Assembly: GCA_002179805.1 (NCBI GenBank)
Contig: NAVB01000024.1
Span: 25,359 to 89,358, forward strand
Source of the DNA: Acanthamoeba lenticulata
Taxonomy: Eukaryota > Discosea > Longamoebia > Acanthamoebidae
Direction: 5' to 3'
DNA length: 64,000 nt
Shown here: positions 22,322-34,300 of the stretch, in pieces
How positions within the stretch are numbered: the first letter of the stretch is position 1
Layout: the number at the start of each line of letters is the position of its first letter
Translations under genes and position numbers: made by a program
Notes under the pieces: generated by a model
Seen by the model: the letters and a program-made list of their open reading frames with translations, nothing else
Databases searched by the model: none
Told to the model about the DNA's origin: nothing

Positions 22322-25300
22322 ATGGATGGGGCTCTAACTTGCTTCATCTTCACCTTCCTCTTCACAATCTCTCTAGCATCCCCCATAACACCAGATGCCT
22401 CTTTGCCTGATCTCTGCATTGTGGTCAATTACCACACTGGTAAAGCTTCCCCCTTCCTGCCGTTGTGGTAAATAGTACTAATTTTCACCTCTGGTGGGTC
22501 TCACTCAGCAACATTGCCTGCGGTTGATGGCTTAAACTCGCCGGCGCAAGAGTCGCCTAAGACTCCGCAGTGGAACAGCCTCAAATGGGCGCGTGACGCT
22601 TGTGTGACACACCAGGGTGACTCCTTCACCTTTGCCGACACCAAAGGGCAGCCCCAGTCTTCGCTCCAGTTGGCCGATGGCTTTGCGCAGTTGCAAGGGC
22701 TCACTTCGTCCAAGGGCACCGTGCGGCGCTCCATTACGGCACAAGTCTCGGCTGACGGGCAGCAGCTCGACTTGCTGAACATCACCCTTGAGTTTGGCCT
22801 CTCTGTCAAGTCCGCCAAAACCAGCGCCAACATTGCGGGCGTCGTTTTCAAGACCATCACCAACGTTCCGCTGCGTGCTGCCACGAGCCTACCCACGGGG
22901 TGGCAAGGCGCCCTGCTCCCGCCCACCTTGACCTCTTCGTCGCTGGCCCTCTACGACGCTGACCTCTGCGACGGCACCTTCCCCGCCGTCGTGGACACCA
23001 CCGTCAAGCTGCCCGTCAATGTCACCCAGATGCAGGACGTGGCCGACATTGTTCGGGACGTGTTGGGCAGCCCGTCCCTGCGCCAGGTCCTCTTTGACAC
23101 GGCCCCGTCGGCCCTCCGCGAGACAGTCCGCGGGGCCTTCCTCAATTCTTCCTCCTTTGCCCCCGTGGCCGCGGCGGACGTAGTCGTCGGCAACATCTGG
23201 GCCTCTGCCTCGGCGGTCCCGGCCGTCGGGCTGCTGCTCCAGAGCGTGGTCAAGTGTCGCGGCTACGAGTGCGCGAACACGCCCGTGGCCGCCGCGTTGC
23301 AGCAGCTCGTGATTGCGTCAGCGCGCGACCAGGACCTGTGTGCCGCCCCTGTCCTTGTGACCGACTCTCTGAGGGCGTCGGTCAGCGTCGACCTCTCGGT
23401 CGTCCTCTCGCGGGCGGCTACCGACCTCACCGACGCCCTGGTGCGGGCTCGCGGCATGGGCGCCCGGAGCGAGGCCCTCTTCAGCTGCGATGACGGCGCC
23501 TCCTACATCGGCATCTCCCTCGTCGTGACGGGACCGCTCAACGACACGCTGCCGCCGTGGCCGCTGCTGGGCCTCACCAACCAACGCACGGCCGTGAACC
23601 TCGTGCGCGCCATCCCCGTGGTGACGCGGGGCCTCATAGCCGGCACCGTCCGCAGCACGGCGGCTACCGGTCGGCCCAGCTTCTACAGCGTCCTGTCGGC
23701 CGACTTGTTCGCTGCGCACCGGGGCGGCCTGCTGGTCCCGGACTACCCTCTGCGCGCAGCCGACCTGACCGCCAATGCCACGAGCCTCTTCGCTGCCGTC
23801 CGGAGTCGGCTGGCCACGACGGTGCCGCTCGTGGACGCGCTCCTGGTGGAAATCTTGCCGAGCGACGCCAAGGCCGTGGCCGCGCTGGTCGACGACTACG
23901 TCGGCCAGACGTTCGAGCCGTCGCTCTTTGGCTTCCTCCACTACCTCGCCCGCGCGTGGCCTGCCCAGATGCAGCTTTTTGTGTCGACAGATGGGCTTGA
24001 CGCTATGATCTCGTTCGACATCGCGCGCCCGCTCACCCGCATCACCACTTCGTCAACCGCTGCGCCCATCGTCGCCCGGGCGAATAAGGCGCTGAACGCC
24101 CTAGGCGCCGCCGTGATAAAGATGTACGACAGCCTTGACGACTACACGACGCCGCGAATTCCGAAGAACCTGGCCAATACCAACATCGGTCTGGCCCGCT
24201 TCTTCACCGGCGCAGTGACCATCAACTGCTCGCTCGCCGTGGCCGACCATAGCAGCACCACCGACATGGTCGTGTCCGTCATCGTCGAGCCGCGCTACAG
24301 CGCCGTTGCGACGGTGCGGGCGAGCTTCCCCGACGACTCTGGGGACTCGGACCAGCTGTTTAGCGCCGCCCGCATCGTGTACGACTTGGGTGCTGACGAC
24401 GTGGCGATCACCGCCACGGCTGAATCCGACGTGGAGGACGTCATCGGCGCGATGGTGGGGCTCACCCTCGGTGGCCACCTGGGCGTCGAGGGCTCGTGGG
24501 GCAACCCGTCGGCCCTGCAGGCCTCCCTGCGCGGCATCGCCGCGGGCATCGGGCAGGTCGAGTGGGCTCGCGGCGTCGTGCAGCCCTTCACCAACGTCGA
24601 CTTTGGGCGCATGACGAACAGCGTGCGGCTGAACGACATGGTCGCCGCGTTGGCCGCTAGCGCGACCATCAGCTCCACGGAAACAACCACCGCGTGGACT
24701 CTGGCCACCACGCTCGAGAACGCGATTACGGCCTACGCCAAGAATGACAAAAATGTGATCCTCCGCGCCCGCGTCGTTCCTCTTCTCGCCATACAGACCC
24801 TCGATGTGGCCCTGGTCGTCTACAGCCAGAGTCGGGCGCAGCTGTCGGGCGTGGGCACTTCGTGGGAGACCGTGGTCGACACGTCGCGCCTGGAGATCCC
24901 GACCGCCCTCACCACGACGCTGCGCTTCACCGTGAGTCCGTCGGCGTTCAACATCAGCGCCTTCCAGGTGGCCGGCGCGGGCGAGCTCCACGGCTGGGCA
25001 CTGCCCTTCACCTACCGCATGCTATCGGGCACGGTGACGAGCGGCTCCGTAGCCGGCTTGTCGGTGAACTTGCCCAGCACCTCGCGCATGCGCCTCGTGA
25101 TGGGCGTCACCACCGAGCGGCTGGACCTCATGGCCAGCGTGTCCGACGCCGATCTCGTAGATCCTCGCCGGGCCGTGATGAAGGTTACTACTGTCGCCGA
25201 CGGCTCCGATGCTCGCCACGGGACGCCCACGGTCACGGCCTCACGCGTCATGGCCGTCCTGAGCGGCGTCATTCTGCCGGCCTTGCCGCAGGCCTTCAAG

Positions 25301-28300
25301 GGCGCGCTCAACGTGCCCATCCCGCCGCTGGAGCAGCCGCTCGGCTCGGTCACGCAGTTCAATACCCTCCTGACCAACATCCAGCCCTGGCTGGGCGCCG
25401 TGCCTCGGCCGGCCAACACGGCCCAGCTGGTCCAGTCGGAGCTCTATTGCACGGGCGTGCCGCTGGGTACCAACGTCACGGCCTTTACGCTCAACGTCAG
25501 CCTTAACGGCGACGCGCAGCCCCAGCAGTGCCGCGCGTCGGGGCCGCTGACGCCGGCCAGCGTCGCCGACCTGCGCGATGCCGTGGCGTCCCTGCTGGAC
25601 GGCTGTGGGCTGAGCCCTTTCCTCGCCGTGCGCGCGCTCGCCACGCAGAGGCAGCCGGACGGCAGCCAGTGTGGCCGCGTGGGCCTGTTCCCCGCCGTGC
25701 CGGGCATCGTGTGGAGCCTGGCCGTGGCGACGGTCTCGGTCGGGGGCAACGTGACCATCACCGGCAAGTGGGTCACGTCGCCCGACCCGGCCTTTGGCAC
25801 CTGGAACGACTTTGCCCGCCTCGTCGCGGCGATCTTTGCCTACGACGACGACCCGCTCGGCTCGGGCTCGGCCCAGTGGACGACGGCCAACGCGTCGCTT
25901 GTAGTGCCGCCGGAGCTGGCCGACTGCTACCCGCCGGAGCTGCCGGCCATGGCCGTGCGAGTCGAGGCCAACCACGCCGCCGAGGACTACGAGTTTGACC
26001 TGCAGCCTCAGATCACCGCGGCCGACGGCGCGCTTCAACTGCAATCGCACACGGCCAAGGGCTCCGGCGTCGTGACTTCGACCCTCTCGGCCGTCATGTT
26101 CACCGTCTTTGGCGCACCGATGCTCGGCGGCCGCGGTAACATCAGCCTCAGCACGAACTTCGACAGTGTCAACGTCACCATCAACGCCACAGTCGTTCCG
26201 CCGGCACCCAACAACACGTTTGTGCTTCTCATTAGTGCCCAGGTCCTCACGCCGTCCGCCCGGCCCGGCCTCGAGGCGCCCCCGCCGCCGGCGTGGATCA
26301 GCCTGCGGCAGCTCATCGAGCTCCCGCCTGGGAAGCTCGTCAGTGCGGCCCTGCTGGAGGACGTCGTGCCGCAGATCAACGCCACGCTCCAGCCCATGAT
26401 GGCCGTCTATCTCGTGCCGGCGGACGGGCTCGTCCACACGACCGCGCAGATCCGCTTCGATCTCATGCGCCGCCAACTGCCCGACGGGCGCTGGCTCCTG
26501 CCGGCCAAGTTCGGCTTTGATGCCGTGTCGTCGCTGCCGGCCATCACCAACGCCACCAACAGCCCCGCCCAGGCCGTGATCCTGGCCAAGGACCTGTCTA
26601 TGACGCTCGCCACCGACGTCCAGGCCGCGCACGCCGTCCCGGCAGCCACCAACAGCAGCACGGCCGAGGGCCCTCGAGGCCGCATAGGCGCTCTTGCGTT
26701 CAAGGCCGCGCGGCAGGCGACGACCAGCCGCATGCGGGTGACGGTGACGGGCACCAGCTCGTACCAGAACCTGACCGACCTCTACCCGTCGCGCGAGACC
26801 TTCTTTGACTCGTTCCGCGTGACCGTCGCCGTCAACAACTCGGCCGTCGTCACGGGCGTCGACCTGCCCGACATCGCCAAGCCCGACCACAATAACAGCT
26901 CGGCGGCCCACTACGCGGCCGCGGTCAACCCGGTGGGCCTCGAGATGGCGCGCGTGGCGGCGGGCCTTGGCGGACCGGCGCGCAACGAAACGCCCGGGAT
27001 CCGCTTCGGGCAGGTGGGCCACTACCTCGTCGACAGCCTCGGCGCGCTCAAGAACCTCACGCAGCGGCTGACGTCCTGGTCCTCGAGCTTCAACGGCACC
27101 AAGCGCGCGATGGAGCGGTTCCGCGGCCTGCTGGCCACGAACGAGTCCATTTGCGTGTGGATCGACCTGGCCAACGGCCTCGCCACGGCCATCACTCTCA
27201 CGCCGCTGGTCAACCAGCCGATCCCGTTCACCCAGCGCACCTTTGGGTCGATTATCACCGAGAACGTGGTCGACCAGCTCGACGCGCTCGAGACCAACGT
27301 GTGCGGCGACCACCAGGCCTTCTCGTTCGACACCTTTTGCCAGTTTGTCCAAACGGCCTTCACCGGCACCGTGACCTCGTGCGTCAACGCCACGCTCTCG
27401 TCGGAGGCGCTCACGGTCGACCTGCTCGTGCGGCCCTTTGTGCGCACCTACGCCGACCGACTTAGCCTTGACACCCGCGCCCTCTTCAAGAACTCGGGCC
27501 TGCCCGCGGGCCTCGGCGGAGACGGCGACCTCGTCATCACGACCGGCATCGACTTTCGCCTGCGCTTCATCGCCAACTTGACCGGCAACGTGACCTTTAG
27601 CCTCGACCACGACGTCACATCGCTGGCTGTTGACCTCGACTTTGACCTCCGCGGGTCGGTCTCGGGCACCTTTGGGCCCGTCACCCTCACGCTGCCCGAC
27701 GCCCACGCCTGGGTTGGCAGGCCAGCCTCCCTCGTCGCCCGCCTGCCGGCTCCGTCGCACGCCGCCGTTACCGTTGAGGGCGCCGGCAGCAATGGCACCA
27801 GAAACCACACGACGATGCCCGTGCGGCTCGACATCGTGGGCAAGGCCGGCTTCGAGAGCGTGGTGGGCTTCAGCACGGACGTGCAGTGCCAGGTCAGTGT
27901 GGCCATCGACGACTTGGAGGCCTTCCTGGCTGGCAAGGCCGACCCGGTCGTCCACGAGGAGGACTGCGGTGAGGGCTTTGCCGAGGAGCTCGTGCGGCTG
28001 CTGCACATGCAGTCGCTGGCCGACTCGTTCACGCTGGGCCTGGTCACCCAGTGGGAGACCGGCCTTGCGGCGTTCATCGATCTCTTCATCGGCGCGCTGC
28101 GCGAGAGCGCCGAGCTCCCGCTGGTGGGCAACCTCGTCACGGCCCTCGTCTCCGACAGCGTCCTGCAGGTCAACGGCGCCGACGCTGTGAACAGCCTCAC
28201 GCGGGCCATCACCTCCATCGACGCCAACACGCTCCGGCAGAACGTGTCGCAGACCGAGGCCCAGATCGAGCAGCTCGTGCTCAACCTGTTCACCGAGGCC

Positions 28301-31300
28301 CTGTGCTTCGAGTTCCGCCACCTGCTCGTTGCGTGCCCGCCGACCCCGAGCGCGTCGGACCAGGTCTTTGCATGGCCGCTCCACTTTGGCGGCGCCAACG
28401 CGCTGCCGCTGCCCCATGTCGGGTTCGACCTGGGCGACCACGGCGTGGCCTCGCTGGCATTCAAGTGCGGCGTGGAGCTCGAGATGGAGTGGGACCTGCG
28501 GACGACGATGCTGTTTAACCGGTCGCACGGCCTCTCGTTCCACTTTGACCCGAAGCGGCCCGTGTTCGAGGGCGACATCCTGCTTGAGGCCGACCATGGG
28601 TGCGAGCTGTCGGGCTCGCTGGGCTTTGTCGGCGCCGACCTCAAGATAAAGCAGCCGACGCTCCTGGCGGCCAACCTGACGGTGGACGCCGGCTTCAACA
28701 TCGAGCTTGAGGCGTCGGCGCAGCTGCTGGGCGCGCTCGACCTGGGCTTTGGCGGCGAGCTGGCCGAGCGGCTGGCTCACTCGCCCGACGCGCTCGACGT
28801 ACTGCCACACTGGCAGGCGACGGTCAACCTCACGTGGGACTGGGACTTGCGCCACAACACGCACACGACGCCCCACTTTGACATCAGCGGCATCGGCTTC
28901 TGCGTCGGGCGGCTGCTGACCAAGGTCGTGGCCGGCACCGTGGCGCAAGCGGCCGACAAGCTGCTCCACCCGCTCAACCCGGTGCTCGGGCCCGACGGCA
29001 TCCTCCTCAAGCCCGTGCCGGGCCTGTCGGGCGTGTTCGGCAACGAGATGAACCTCGTGCAGCTGCTGGTCTACGCATGCCAGTCGAGCAGCGAATGCAA
29101 GTTTGGCGGCCTGCTCGAGATGCTGCAGACTTTTGTCCAGGTCTTCAACGACATCGAGCGGCTGGCCGACATCGCGGCCATGCTCGACGGCGAGGGCTGC
29201 AACATCGTGCAGTACGCGCGCAACTTCACCGTCGACTTCCGGCACCCGGACCCTGCGCCGGCCTTCTACGGGCCGATGCCGCCAGAGGGCCTCCACTTCA
29301 AGGGCAACGCGCAGAGCAACGAGGAGCTCAAGTCCAAGGCCAGCGGCTTCCACAAGGGGGCCACCACGAGCGGCAAGTTTGGCGTCCGGATCTACGCGTT
29401 CGATGACCTGGCCGGGAACATGCTCGCCGTCTTCACGGGCAAGGACTTCCCCCTGGCGGGCGTGACGCTGCCGGATGTGACCTTCTTCGTGGGCATGGAG
29501 TGGCCCATCCTCATATGGGACCCGCCCGAGGTGGACATCATCGTCGGCGTCAACGCGCGGCTCACGCTGGCCTTTGGCGGCGTCTCGCTCATGTACAGCG
29601 GCATCGCCGGGGCGGTCAAGACTAAGTCCCCGGGCGTGCTCTTTGGCGCGCTGGCCCTGCCCACCCGCAACGACGACGGCTCCGTCCGCTGGCCCGTGCA
29701 GGCCGCCATCGGCCTCTACGGCGGCGTGGCCATCGACATCTTCATCTTCCGCGCCGAGACCTACCTCACCGTCACCCTCGAGGGCGACGTGGGCTTTGTC
29801 GACATCGACAACGACGGCTGGGTGACCATCAACGAGATCGCCTTCCTCATCCGCCTCAACGGCCCCGCCGGCGCCATCCGCTTCCGCATCATCCTCCAGC
29901 TGGGCTTTGGCATCAAGATTCAGACCTGCATTAACCTCATCGCCGTCCGCTACTGCTACACGTGGACCGACCAGCACTGGGACCACTCGTGGACTCTCTT
30001 TGAAAGCGAGACCAACGCGCTCGACTCCCTCGCCACGGCCTCTGGCGCCCAGACCTCGGTCAACCTCGCCCTCGTCCCCTTTGGCGGCGGCCGGCGTCAG
30101 CTCGGCTTTGTCGACAGCGAAAAGGACGACCACAGCGAGGGCTTTGCCAACGCCACAGCGCTCGCCGTGCCGGCGCTGACGGCCTATGACGCATGTGAGG
30201 ACCACGGCCTCGTGCACGCTCGGGTGCAGGCCCTAGCCGCTGCGGCGGCCGCAGATGACGGTCTCGTGTTCTCGCTGTACCAGATGAAGACGGCCCTGAC
30301 GGTGGACTTTACGCCGTCGGGCACGCCCTCCTTTGGCAGCGCGCCGCACATGTCGCGCAGCAACCTGCCCCTGGGCCAGGCCATCACCTCCCACGGCGAC
30401 CCGGGCGACCGGGCCTTCACGTGGTCCGTGGGCTACGTGACCCAGCTGGTCATCTTGCCCGACCACCCGACCGTCACGCTGCGCTACCTCGTGAGCGATT
30501 ACAAGAACCTGAGCACCATCTCCGTCTCGCCGCAGGCCGTCACGCCCAACGCGGTGCCGGGCGTCACGATCGCCCGCTGCGCGCGGGTGCACTTTGCCAA
30601 GCCCAAGGCCTCGGTCAAGTTCAACCTGTGGGGCGTGCCGTGCCCGGTCCTGCTCGAGTCGGCCATCGGGACCAACATCTCCATCACTGGCCGCGTGGCT
30701 GACTACGCCAGCCGGCCAATCATCATCACGGGCCAGGCCTGGGGCGTGTTCAGCACCATCGCCGCCACGGCCCTCAGCATTAACTCGTCGGCCATCACGG
30801 CCGGCGACGACGACGGCGCCGCCCAGGTGGGTCTGCCGGCTAAGTTCAAACTGCTGTCCGTGACGGGCGACCTCCAGCGCTCGTCGGTCTTCACGCTCGG
30901 CGACGTCCCGGCGGGCACGTCGGTCAGTATCACAGGCGGCGCCGGGGACGACCGCTTCGTCGTGTCCGACATGCAGCTCCTGCTGGGCAGCGCCATGATC
31001 AATGGCGGTTCGGGCCTGGACTCGTGCGAGATCGTCGTCGACACGCCGCCGGGCCTGGGCGTGGCCATGACCGCCACGCCCACGGGCCTCGTCGTGCAGA
31101 ACGGCCTCAACGCCACCCACCTCAACGGCTCCACCAGCCCGGGCAACAACAGCAGCAGCACCAACAGCAGCGGCTCACCGACGGTCTACGTGCTACGCCA
31201 CACGGGCGTCGAGCGGCGAGTCTACCGCGTGCGGGGCGCACCCAACACGCGCAGCAACGTGACGCTGCTCGGGGTAGCGCGCGACGACTCAGTGGTCGTG

Positions 31301-34300
31301 GTGGCCCAGGGCGCACCCGGCGGCACCATCGTGCAGCACATCACCGGGTGCGACGGCAAGTCGGAGCTGCGGATCAACATCGAGGGCAGCGGCTTCCACG
31401 AGGTCCACATCGGCGACAACGGCCAAGTGACCGGTATGCGCTGCACCGTCTGGCTCAACGTGGCCGCTGGCCCCGGCGCCAACGGCTCGACGCCGAACGA
31501 CCTGTCCGTCGGGGTCATCATCGAGGCCGGCGCCGAGAGCCGCGCCCTCGAGTATGATATCCAGCAGAACGCGATCCTCGTCTACGAAGTCGACGACAAG
31601 GACGGCGGCTTCTTCCACCTCATGTTCCCCAACGAGGGCGTCGATCAGGTCCAGATCCAGTTTGGCAACGGCGGCTCCGTGCTGCGCATGGCCGAGGGCA
31701 CCACCGGCACCGAGTTTGTGTTTGCCTTTAACGACAACAACAACGCCAGCGCTGCCAACGTCACCGACGTCGCTGAGGAGCCACCTACCAACGTGGTGTA
31801 CATCACGGCCACCAACAGTCCGGTCCTGATCACGGGCTCGATCACGCAGCTCAACCTCGGCCCCAAGCAGAGCCAGATCGGCGGCGCCAATCCGCTCCGC
31901 GCCATTCTGGCTCCGGTCGCCATCGCCCAGCCTCTGACCAGCGGCGCGGTCGTGAGCCTGGCCTCGGGCACGGGCAAGAACGCTCCGCCGCAGAGCTTCT
32001 ACCTCGACCAGGGCTGCCTCGCCCGGCTGAACAGCACCAGCGACGGTGGCCCAGTCGGGCCTAGCCACGTGAGCCGCCGGCCGTCAGCCTGGCTCTGCAA
32101 TCGCATGACGTCGCACGGCCTGCCGGCCGCCGCGTGCGCCAATCCGTGCCCGCTGGTCTACGCGGGCGCCATCAACTTGACCATCGCCACGGGCTGGGCC
32201 AATGACTCCTTCTACGCCGTCAACGTCAGCACGGCCAGCGTCGCCCTCAGCCTCGGCCCGGGCGCCGACAACGTCACCTGGTTCGCCGGCGTGCCCGCCT
32301 CTGAAGGCCTCAACGGCAAGCGCCCGGCGCCGGCGACGGCGCGCATCGATCTCGGCCCGGGCGCCGACTTTGTGCTCGTGGATTCGCCGACGGGCAACGC
32401 CGCTATCTCGCTGGGCCGCGACAACGACGTCGACACGGTCGCCTTTTACTACGGCGGCCTCGCCCTGCCGCCGAGCGTGCACGATAACGTGATCAGGCCC
32501 GTCGGGCCCGACGATGCCTCTTTAGCCCTCAAGCAGGTCCGCACCGAAGACCTCCTCTTCATCTACGGCGGCCACCCGACAGCGCCCGCCGTGGCAGCCG
32601 CCGACGGTCCGGTGATCGGCAGCGGCCGCGTCGACAGCGATATTAGCAGCCGGCCGGTGGTCACGGTCAACATCACGGTGCCGGGCCAGGTCATAAACAT
32701 GGACGTGCAGTCCAACGTGACCTACGTCGTCGTCGGCTCGGCGCCGCTGGCCACACTCAACCTCAACGGTCAGGCCCGCAAGCAGCCGCCACTGCCGGCC
32801 GCCCAAGACTGGGACATGGTCGTCGACGTGCCCTCGTCGGTCGCCATCGACGTCAACATGTTTGCCGCGGCCGGCTCGCGCACAATGGCGCTCGTCAATA
32901 TCACCGGCGCCGGCAGGACCGGCCTGGGCCCGCAGCAACCGGTCAAGCTCGAGTCCCTGGAGCCGCCCGGTCTGTGCCGCATCACCGTGGGCGTCCTCCA
33001 GGTGCGCACCACGCACGTCGAGCACATCAAGCTCACCCCACAGGGGGCCGTCGCCGTCGAGGTCGCCGGCACGGCCGGGGCCGACCTCGTGATCCTCGCG
33101 CCGCCGCCTTCTTCTTTGCGGTCGACCGTTCACTTGGCCAGCGCCCAGGGCGATGCGCTTGTGGTCAACGCCTCAGTCGTCGTCTCGCAGGCTGCGATGC
33201 TCGCCGGCCACACGATCGTCGCCGCCGGCGCGCAGACGCAGGTGGGCTTTGACGACGACATGTCGTTCTCGGGCGCGTCGTTTGTCGGCGGCTGCCTGCT
33301 GGCCGACGGCATCGCGCCGCCGGCGCCCGCGTCGTTCTCAACCTGGTTCGCTGCAGAGGTCATCGGCGCGGGCATCAACGCCACGGCGGCGGCCGCCGGC
33401 TGCTCGCTCTTTGCCAACCGAGTGGACAGGCTCAACCTCACGACGCCCAGCCTGCGCATGAGCGGCCTCGGCGCCGAGCTCGTCATCCGGCGGCTCACCC
33501 TCCAGCGCGTGGCGGCCAACGTGGAACTCGACAACACGGGCGCGCCGGCGTGGACCAACGCCACGGTCCGCGGCACGCTGCTCGGCGTTGACGGCCGCTT
33601 CGCGGTCGACCTCGAGGCCGGCGGTCAGCTGACCGTCACCACGCCTGTCTTTGTCGGCGGCGACAACGGCAGCCTGCTCGATGTCTATGCCGTCGACGAC
33701 CGCGCCAATGCCACCCGCCAGCCCGCTTGCCAGTGGCTCTTTGGCACGCAGGCCGCCACAGCGGCCACGGCCTCGGGCGCGACCCTGCTCATGAGCTCCG
33801 CCGCCGACCCTGACGGCCAAGAATTGACCGTCGTCACGCTCTACGGCTCATCGCTGCTGGCGCCGCGCCACCTGCCGCTGGTGCGCCTGCACGGCCCCGT
33901 GCGCCTCACCGCCCTTCTGCACAACGCCACAGACGGCACCCGGCGCGACGTCGTAGTCCGCCCGTCGGCGCTCTCGGTCGTGGAGGCCCCGCTCGCGCCG
34001 CCCAATGTGACCACGCCGGCGGCGTCCGCTACGGCGCCGCTGCTCCACGTCGCGTGGGTCGGGGCTCTGCCGACCTCGGGAGGAGCAGCCCACCAGGCGA
34101 GCCTCCAGCTGGAGCTGCTCGACGGCCACAGCAACAGCGTCGCCTTCAATGCCAGCCAACGCTGGCGCCACGCGCAGGCCGCCTTTGGGCCGCCCGTCAT
34201 CGTCGTCCACGGCGCGGCCACGCTGGCCCTCAGCCCGCCGGCCAACCTCGCGGCGCCGGCCGTGAACCTCCTCCACACGAGCGCCATGCGGGCCGACCTC

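Noticed and set aside
22514..22516. TTG as the start of the giant ORF
   Set aside because: An upstream exon with ATG, signal peptide and matching phase joins at 22509, so the frame simply continues across the splice.
25241..30217. Uninterrupted antisense frame of about 1,658 codons opposite the giant gene
   Set aside because: It is rich in Arg, His, Ala and Val with no domain and mirrors the GC-ending codon use of the sense strand; the plus strand has a signal peptide, sequons and motifs.
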